DNA from: Euphorbia lathyris
Lineage: Eukaryota > Streptophyta > Magnoliopsida > Malpighiales > Euphorbiaceae
Reading direction: 5' to 3'
Assembly (NCBI RefSeq): GCF_963576675.1
Contig: NC_088915.1
Location: forward strand, 83,771,501 to 83,835,500
DNA: 64,000 bases
The position numbers and the translations under genes were made by a program. Below are positions 56,935 to 64,000 of the stretch, one piece after another (the first letter of the stretch is position 1; every line of letters starts with the position of its first letter). Below the pieces are notes generated by a model. That model was not told the origin of the DNA. It made no database searches and saw only the letters and a list, made by a program, of their open reading frames with translations.

Positions 56935-58185
56935 AATACATGCTTCACACATGCTCAATGACCCTTTTACAATGTTCCTCGTATACATACTCATACAGAA
57001 CAACAAACATAAACATCAACAGAACATCATACATAATCATGTTTCATACACATACACATACTCAATCACTTCTAGCAGTATAACTCATAGGTGTAAGAGT
57101 AGTGCCAATCTCAATGAACATTCAAAGCTTTAAAGTATGCCTAATCAGCCACATGCTTAATGATCCTTTTACAATGTTCCTCTAATACTTGATGCATGAT
57201 TAATAAGCTACATGCCCAAATGAACAATCGTACACATACTCATACAGAACCTCAAACATAAACATCAACAGAACATCATACATAAGCATGTTTCATACAC
57301 ATACACATACTCAATCACTTCTAGAAGTATAACTCATAGGTGTAAGAGTAGTGCCAATCTCAATGAACATTCAAAGCTTTAGAGTATGCCTAATCATCCA
57401 CATGATTAATGACCCTTTTACAATGTTCCTCTAATACTTGATGCATGATTAATAAGCTACATGCCCAAATGAACAATCGTACACATACTCATACAGAACC
57501 TCAAACATAAACATCAACAGAACATGATACATAAGCATGTTTCATACACATACACATACTCAATCACTTCTAGCAATATAACTCATAGGTGTAAGAGTAG
57601 TGCCAATCTCAATGAACATTCAAAGCTTTAGAGTATGCCTAATCTGCCACATGCTTAATGACCCTTTTACAATGTTCCTCTAATACTTGATGCATGATTA
57701 ATAAGCTACATGCCCAAATGAACAATCGTACACATACTCATATAGAACCTCAAACATAAACATCAACAGAACATCATACATAAGCATGTTTTATACACAT
57801 ACACATACTCAATCACTTCTAGCAGTATAACTCATAGGTGTAAGAGTATTGCCAATCTCAATGAATATTCAAAGCTTTAGAGTATGCCTAATCAGCCACA
57901 TGCTTAATGACCCTTTTACAATGTTCCTCTAATACTTGATGCATGATTAATAAGCTACATGCCCAAATGAACAATCGTACACATACTCATACAGAACCTC
58001 AAACATAAACATCAACAGAACATGATACATAAGCATGTTTCATACACATACACATACTCAATCACTTCTAGCAGTATAACTCATAGGTGTAAGAGTAGTG
58101 CCAATCTCAATGAACATTCAAAGCTTTAGAGTATGCCTAATCAGCCACATGCTTAATGATCATTCATACATAAACTCTATGAGTC
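56935..58185. repeat. 249-bp tandem array, about five copies
   Basis: The word CTAATCAGCCACATGCTTAA or close variants starts at 57141, 57390, 57639, 57888 and 58137, exactly 249 bases apart. Copies differ at only a few bases; the first (56935-57140) lacks about 50 bases. The outer element has only one such unit, inverted, at about 59720-59990, so the expansion is specific to the inner copy. Confidence 0.93.
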
Positions 58186-58423
58186 CTAGCTTCCTAAATA
58201 GTTATATCTAACCAATCAGTTCATACCAATCATTTCATCATCACCCAAAACATCATACATATATGTAATCGTTCAGTTCAAACCCACAAAACAATATATA
58301 TACTAAATCAGGCTAGTTTCCTAAATCAATGAGTTCTAGGTTCCAAAACAGTACAACAAACATACACAATCACTTCTAAAGGCATGACCAATCAGTTCAA
58401 AGCAACATAACATTAACATATAT

Positions 58424-58865
58424 TCAGTAAGTTAAAAAAATCTTCCCATATGCTAAAGGCATGAACCGATTGACAATTTCTTCAGTCAGCCTTTCCATGT
58501 ACTGAAGCATTCTTACTATCCCTGCAAATAGTGTTCAAATAAAAAGGAATCAGATGAGTTCATACCATCTATTGTATCAGGCACTGTCTTGTCCTAGATT
58601 AAAAAAGATAAAGACCTAAGCTTTACAGAAGTGAATCTAAATACAATAAAATCAGTGTAGCTAAGCGAGAGATCTAAACCTTTCAATGATAGGTCTGAAA
58701 ATCATAAGATCCTTATACCAGCTGCTGAAATCGACATACACAAAAGTAAATCGGATGAGGAAAAGATAGAGTAAAGAACAATGATACATCTAGGAATAAA
58801 GAAAATATGGCTTACCAGTACCGTGTTTTGAGCTCACCCAGTGATTGCATGTTCAAATCAACCAT
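58424..58865 (-). CDS. short A-end gene of the inner CACTA element, putative
   Basis: TATATAAA (58934-58941) precedes ATG 58865 by about 70 bases. Exon 1 (58865-58816) encodes MVDLNMQSLGELKTRY and ends at a good GTAAG donor. Likely acceptors follow: TTTCAG near 58722 and TTTGCAG near 58522. The last segment has a 31-codon frame (RMLQYMERLTEEIVNRFMPL then AYGK) ending at TGA near 58424. Which exons are joined is not settled; with the plain exon 1 to 58521 join the frame stops early. The outer copy matches this layout but is broken. No known domain is visible. It may be a remnant of a CACTA-encoded protein or of a captured gene. Confidence 0.4.
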
Positions 58866-59279
58866 GGAGATAGAGAGGGATGAGAGGGATGAAGCTTACG
58901 TAACCTAAACTGGGGTTTGGGATTGAGAGAGGGTTTATATATCAGCTGAAATTTCAGTCAAAATGATATAGAGCGCCTAAAATTTGGTATGGCCTCGTAA
59001 GTGAAATTTCATTTGCCACTTTTTTGTTTTCGGCATACAATGACATTCATTTATTAGAAGTGTCATCTGTTGAGCGCATCAAATTTAACAAAAACGCGCG
59101 TTTTCTTTGGATGACAGGATTCTGTAATCGTAATGTCATCTGAGAATCGAGCGCATTTTTTATTTCGCCTTAAGATGACATACAGTTAAAATACTATCAC
59201 GAAAAATATTCAGACGACACGAAAATAAATGTCTGTCATGTATCTTGTGTCATGTGAAAGGGAAAATGGCATAGTGACA

Positions 59280-61032
59280 GTGCCGGTTGCTGAAGATGTT
59301 CTGATTTCTTTTTATTTGAACATAATATTTGCAGGGATAGTAAAAATGCTACATGCGAAGGCTGGCTGAAGAGATTGTTAATCAGTTCTTGCGTTTAGCA
59401 TATGGGAAGATTTCTTTAACTTATTGAGTATATATTGTTGTTATGTTGGTTTGAACTGATTGGTTGCATATATGAGATAGGTTTGTAATATATCTTCCAC
59501 TTAGATTGTTATCTGAATGAGTATGTGTATGTATATGAACATAGAATTCATTGATTTAGGAAACTAGCCTGATTTTGAGTATATATATATTGTTATGTGG
59601 GTTTGAACTGAACGATTACATATATTTATGATGTTGTGGGTGATGATGAAATGATTGGTATGAACTGATTGGTTAGATATAACTGTTTAGGAAGCTAAGA
59701 CTCATAGAGTTTATGTATGAATGATCATTAAGCATTTGGCTGATTAAGCATACTCTAAAGCTTTGAATGTTCATTGTGATTGGCAATACTCTTACACTTA
59801 TGAGTTATACTGATAGAAGTGATTGAGTATGTGTATGTGTATGAAACATGTTTATGTTTGATGTTCTGTTGATGTTTATGTTTGAGGTTCTGTATGAGTA
59901 TGTGTACGATTGTTCATTTGGGCATGTAGCTTATTAATCATGCATCAAGTATTAGAGGAATATTGTAAAAGGGTCATTGAGCATGTATGAAGCATGTATT
60001 AAAGGGTAAATTTAGGCTTATTGCATGTACTGATATGGCTTGCAAATGATAAGATATCACCATACTCTTTTTTATTTGAACATGACTTATGATGATAAAT
60101 AAGGAATAAGTTGTCTTCAATAAGTAAGGAATAGACATGCATGAATAAGTTGTCTACTTGTTATAGCATGTTCACTTGAATATACATGTCTGCTTGAATA
60201 AATTGTCTACTTGTTATAGCATGTTTGGCATACTCCTAAATCTCCATTACTATGTATCATGTCACTTGGCTTGTTATGCTTATGGAAAAGTGTTTAACAT
60301 GGTGATGAAGTTGTATGATTCTAACAACACAAGTTTATGACTAAGCTTGTGGTGGCAATATCATACACTTCATCACCATGTTAACTTCATCATGAACTGT
60401 ACAATCCAAGTGGCAGGTACATAGTGGTGGCTTTATGATGCTATGAGAACAAGTTTTAGACATGCACAAACTAAGTTGTCTATTTGTTATAACATGTTAG
60501 GCATACTCTTAAAGCTGAAAATGTTATGAAACCATTCAGGATGGTGATGAGATAAGTTTACAATATACCTTCCACTTGTCTTGTTATCTGATTGAAACCA
60601 TTCAGGATGTTGATGGGTTTTCGATGCTATCAGCATAATTTATGAACTTGATATTATGTTTAGGAAGGTAGCTGATCATGCATACTCTTAAAGCTGAAAA
60701 TGATGAACTTGCCTGATTCTTTTCTATTTTAACATGAGTTATGTTGATGAGACATATGTTTCATGTCAATTTAGCATGTTATGTGTTATGTGTCTATGTA
60801 TGAAGCATGTTGGCTTGTTTTATGTTCTGTTTATGAAGTAACTGATTCAGGAATAGACATATGTTTCATATCAATTTAGCATGTTATGTGTTAGGAAGTA
60901 GAACTGATTCAATTTAATAGACATAAACGAATAAGTTGACTACTTTGTTATAGCATGTTATGATCCACTTGAATATACATATATATGTCTACTTGAATAA
61001 GTTGTCTACTTTGTATTGCCTATCAAAAAAGG
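59280..61032. other. outer CACTA interior, left-end side, resumed
   Basis: The stretch 59280-60200 is the diverged reverse complement of 58590-56762 in the inner element, including a single 249-bp-type unit. A last exon of the short A-end gene is recognisable at 59335-59430 but carries an indel. The rest (60200-61032) repeats AT-rich words such as ATAGCATGTT and GAATAAGTTGTCTACTT. No further gene is seen. Confidence 0.6.
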
Positions 61033-61605
61033 ATAGCGTGCAAGGGGGCATTATGATGTGACGTGCGAATAGCGTATAAGGGGGGCGTGATGCGCGATTA
61101 GAAAGGAGATTTTGATGCTAAAGAAACACTGGAGATGGATGGATGGAGTGGAGTAATAGAGGGGCATGGAGCCAACATTGAAGATCAGATTGATTACCAA
61201 GTACATTTGTAATCAGTAATCATTATGTTCTTCAAGAATGGCTCTATGCCCATTCAGTAGTCCACACCATCCAGCTCAGTGTTTCTTTGGCATCCAAATC
61301 TCCTTTCTTCAAGAATGTGCAGATGGTAAACAAGGATATCGGGATGATGGGGAACCATTAGAGTTAAATGGCGTCGAATACTGGAGGGGCATTGAGCCAA
61401 CATTGAAGTTCAGATTGATTACCAAGTACATTTGTAATCAGTAATCATTATGTTCTTCAAGATTGGCTCTATGCCTATCCAGTAGTCCACACCATCTAAC
61501 TCAATGGTTGCCCAGCATCCAAATTTCCTTGCTATTCGCACATCACGCCCCCCCCCCCTTGTACGCTATTTGCACGTCACATCACAATGCCCCCCTTGCT
61601 TGCTA
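61033..61605. repeat. foldback structure with long imperfect arms at the E2-like gene 3' end
   Basis: The arms starting AGCGTGCAAGGGGGCATTAT (61033) and ending near 61605 are inverted copies, meeting around 61330. Within them a 113-bp block (61160-61273) recurs directly at 61385-61497. A run of about 11 C lies at about 61547. The right arm ends a few bases from the stop codon of the E2-like gene. Confidence 0.7.
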
Positions 61606-61613
61606 TTTGCACA

Positions 61614-62448
61614 TCATATATCCACTGCATGCTCTTTAGTCCATCTTTTGGCAGTTGCTACATAACCTGCCCTGTTGCTGATGTATCGTTCAGCAATTCG
61701 CTCTCGGCCAGGAAATGGCCCCTCAATGAAGGGCTCTACCAGCAGTCCATAAATATTCCACAGCATCTATAAAATGCATAGATAAATTAAATTAGACCCC
61801 AAACATGAGTAGATAAACTAGACCCCAAACATGAATAGATAAATTTACGGGTAAAAAATACATAAATTTATAGCATCATCTTACCGTGGCAATACTATGG
61901 GCAATCCCTATTCCGTAACCAGTCCAGCCCCTAGTCCATTACGTACTCTCCCCATCTAAAAAATAGCGTACCTTCCACAACCAAATCGGCTAGGCTAAGT
62001 TTGAAAATTACGACTTTAGTTCAGGTTTCCCAGTGAGTGCAATGCTAGTTTCATCGCGCAGCGCTTGGGCAGAGCGATCAAGTAGCTGGGGCATAGAAAC
62101 ATGCCCCAAGGGACCGATATTAGGATGGTAAATTTTGGTCCTGAATATGACCTGCGAACAATAGTAATATCATGAGTGTATTTACAAATATATGAACTGA
62201 TTTATGTGTGTTAACAAGTTTATGCATGTTCTTACAATTGGAGGTGTGGAGGGGAAATCGACAGGGAAGTCCATATCGACTATGAATACACCTCCTTCAT
62301 AAGGGGTGTTTGGAGGGCCATTCATCACGGCAGTCCATTGCCGCCGGTCAGGACCATATATATTGACAAGCCACTTGGGTGCCTCATATCGGAGTTGGTC
62401 AATCTGAAACTCGACATTACGATAGAGGTTCCTTACAAGTCTACCCAT
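61614..62448 (-). pseudogene. E2-like gene, catalytic Cys replaced (outer copy)
   Basis: Minus strand, from ATG 62448. Exon 1 (62448-62236) has MGRLVRNLYRNVEFQIDQLR, QWTAVMNGPP, YEGGVFIVDMDFPVDFPSTP and a GTAAG donor. Exon 2 starts at 62151 after TTCGCAG with VIFRTKIYHPNIGPLGHVSM; Ser stands where an E2 has its catalytic Cys. The exon runs in frame to a GTAAG donor at 61885, but a 168-base excess over the inner homologue includes stops (first TAA 62008-62010). Either an unrecognised intron or an insertion lies there. The last exon (61766-61614) is 153 bases, the same length as in the inner copy, ending KRWTKEHAVDI. It lacks the intron that splits the inner copy's exons 1 and 2. A TATAAATA lies at 62521-62528. 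Confidence 0.72.
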
Positions 62449-62528
62449 GCTCGAAATAACAAACTGTAAGTATAGTGTTAGGTTGCCCTGGGTGACTATT
62501 GAGAATTGGTAAATGCTTCCTATTTATA

Positions 62529-63378
62529 ATGTGAGTGGGTAAGTGAAGGGTCTCAGAATGGAGAAAGGGTAAAAGGAGATTAATTAGGTCTATCTGTATA
62601 CGGTACGTAATTAATGAGCATCATCAATTGGTTTTGCAGATATCAAGACTTTGGGGATTCTAGGAGATGATGACTTAGATATGCTTCAGTTCAAGTTGGG
62701 TTTGGCTTTCTAATCAACACCACCACACCTCTGAAAGATTGACTACATATTGACAAATTTGGAGATGTACATTAATTGCTTTTTTTTTACCATACTACAT
62801 TCAGAAATTTGTGTGGTTCAAATGTAAACAGATTATGAGCATTAATCTCCAATAAAATTAAAATCATTGATATACAAAAATTCTTCATTTGATAATTATT
62901 GTTCATTTCCAGAATCATTCGAAGAAGAAGGCAATGAGTGACATTTACGTTTAAAAAAATATCATCTAAACAACAATAAAAAGACATTAAAATAAAAGAA
63001 TCTGTCATCTAAAATAAATCTATTGACATGATTGATTAAGACCTATATCATCTGATACAAGTTACTATGATAGAAATTATTATAAAAACTGTCACCGCGA
63101 ATACCAATATGCCAATTTCCCATATAGCGACTTGACATTTTTAATTATTAGTATGTCATGTAATGACATTAAAAGTGACGTTAATAAATAAAAAGATGCA
63201 TCGTAACAATATTCATATGACAGTACGAAACTAGGCTGATGTCATATATAGTATCTTCAAATGACAGAACCTAACCATCGTCTAAAGGTGCAATAGACGG
63301 CAGCGAGCCCTGTGACAGATTTATATCTCGCGGGACGACGGTTTCTAACCATCCCCTGAAGGGGGTTTTGGCGTAGTG
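62529..63378. other. right subterminal region of the outer CACTA element
   Basis: This is homologous, inverted, to 44678-45490 of the inner element. It is rich in TGTCAT and ATGACA words. It ends GGGGGTTTTGGCGTAGTG. Short frames here are not genes. Confidence 0.7.
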
Positions 63379-63381
63379 GTT

Positions 63382-64000
63382 GCACCCGTCTCATTACCCT
63401 AGTGGATATACTTCATGAATTCCATTCTCATCCCATCTAAATCGCGGGTATGCATAGGTACCCCTTACCCGTGACTAAAAATACATAAAACAAAAATATT
63501 ACAAATTTAATAAAGAATAAAATTAATAAACCATGGATAAATAATTTATTTACAAATTTAATAAAATATTCCAAACTCTTAAGTCTAAATCACTCCAATT
63601 ATTAAGAAATTAAAAAAACGCTAAAATTAAATAGTTAAATATATGGCGGAGACCGGATACCCGTAACGAGTAATTTTATTGATATCATACTCGTCTCATA
63701 CCCTTTTATACACGGTACATTTAATCCCATTAGGGTCGGATACTGCCAGGGGAGTAGGAAGAGGGAGTACAAGAAGCTCCTCCGCACAAGGCCCGAATTT
63801 AAAGGGGCCTAAAATTTTTTTAATATAATATTTAACTAAATTATTTTTATTTTTTCATATGTCAAAAATTAAGTTAATGTTAAATATCTAGAGTCCAATG
63901 GTTTAGGAATCTTAAATGGTCCAATTTTTATTATTAGTATTATGCAATACCTAATTAAATTATACCAGAGCATGTTATCCAGGCAATTAATTCTACTGTC
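63382..64000. other. intergenic repeat remnants
   Basis: Words like GGTACCCCTTACCCGT and GGATACCCGTAACGAG suggest a decayed foldback repeat over 63386-63740. The stretch 63740-63830, with CAAGGCCCGAATTTAAAGGG, looks like another dispersed repeat. No gene is seen. Confidence 0.45.

Larger units (their letters stand above)
44678..59276. mobile_element. inner CACTA transposon, same family, opposite orientation
   Basis: The left end is CACTACGCCAAAACCC (44678) and the right end, reverse-complemented, is CACTATGCCATTTTCCC (59276). It has a perfect 3-bp duplication ACA (44675-44677 and 59277-59279). The outer element's sequence continues across the site: the text at 59277 onward (ACAGTGCC, then ATTTGAACAT, then TTTGCAGGGATAG) matches in reverse complement the inner element's own 58521-58596. 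Without its Copia insertion it is about 5.1 kb. It carries an E2-like gene (45553-46270, +), a short A-end gene (-) and a 249-bp tandem array, but no transposase. Confidence 0.85.
44050..63378. mobile_element. outer CACTA transposon, non-autonomous, carrying an E2-like gene
   Basis: The left end is CACTATGCCATTTTCCC (44050) and the right end, reverse-complemented, is CACTACGCCAAAACCC (63378). Flanks are TTT and GTT, a 3-bp duplication with one mismatch. Without the inner insertion it is about 4.7 kb. Content: a short transcription unit at the left end, interrupted by the inner element, and an E2-like gene (61614-62448, -) near the right end. No transposase (TNPD-type) frame exists, so it would need one from elsewhere. 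TGTCAT and ATGACA words are dense near both ends, as expected for transposase-binding subterminal repeats. Confidence 0.82.

Noticed and set aside
56935..58185. Regular spacing suggestive of a CRISPR-like array
   Set aside because: Units are 249 bp with no short repeat-spacer structure, in a plant transposon; it is an ordinary tandem repeat.
44050..59276. A single CACTA element using both CACTATGCC ends
   Set aside because: The ACA duplication at 44675 and 59277, and the continuation of outer text after 59279, show that each element pairs one CACTATGCC end with one CACTACGCC end.
1..64000. tRNA, rRNA and other structured RNA genes
   Set aside because: I saw no cloverleaf, rRNA or snRNA segment by eye; primer sites resembling tRNA 3' ends belong to retrotransposons. 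A tRNAscan-SE and Infernal run would settle this.

Overview
This is a gene-poor, AT-rich stretch of a flowering-plant nuclear genome, most likely a eudicot. The evidence is plant-type Copia and Athila (Ty3/gypsy) retrotransposons with plant tRNA primer sites, Mutator-like and CACTA transposons, many foldback MITEs, and intron-bearing pseudogenes with plant splice sites. I cannot name the species. I see no intact ordinary host gene; nearly every coding signal belongs to a mobile element or a broken or captured gene.

Region 1-17960: a decayed Mutator-like element (MURA-type transposase on +, a DUF1985 gene on -, converging) is split by a complete Athila-type element at 2408-16497 (TSD TGACA). 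The Athila 5' LTR was itself split by a 2.9-kb solo LTR at 2818-5741. Removing the solo LTR and one TSD copy gives 1829 bp, exactly the length of the 3' LTR. The Athila polyprotein is one reading frame broken by four stop codons.

Region 17960-36430: MITEs, then a small LTR element (19817-21665) whose interior is a captured, apparently spliced copy of a host chromatin-protein gene (DEK_C and CHZ-like). Next come two head-to-head tryptophan synthase beta pseudogenes: last exon on - at 22038-22204, and an internal plus a last exon on + at 32155-32522 and 36198-36344. They lie in an inverted duplication. Its left arm later received a Copia element (24521-29868, - strand) with unusual LTR ends, plus several MITEs.

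Region 36430-44050: a third LTR element (Copia, +, 36430-41292, TSD AAAAT) and several foldback elements.

Region 44050-63378: the most interesting part. Two related, non-autonomous CACTA elements of about 5 kb are nested in opposite orientation: outer 44050-63378, inner 44678-59276 (TSD ACA). Each has one end of type CACTATGCC and the other of type CACTACGCC, and each carries, just inside its CACTACGCC end, a multi-exon gene for a ubiquitin-conjugating-enzyme (E2)-like protein. In both the position of the catalytic cysteine holds another residue (His or Ser). A second, short transcription unit starts at each CACTATGCC end. The inner element also has a 249-bp tandem array and a 9.5-kb Copia element (47254-56756, TSD AAGTG).

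Region 63382-64000: intergenic repeat remnants only.
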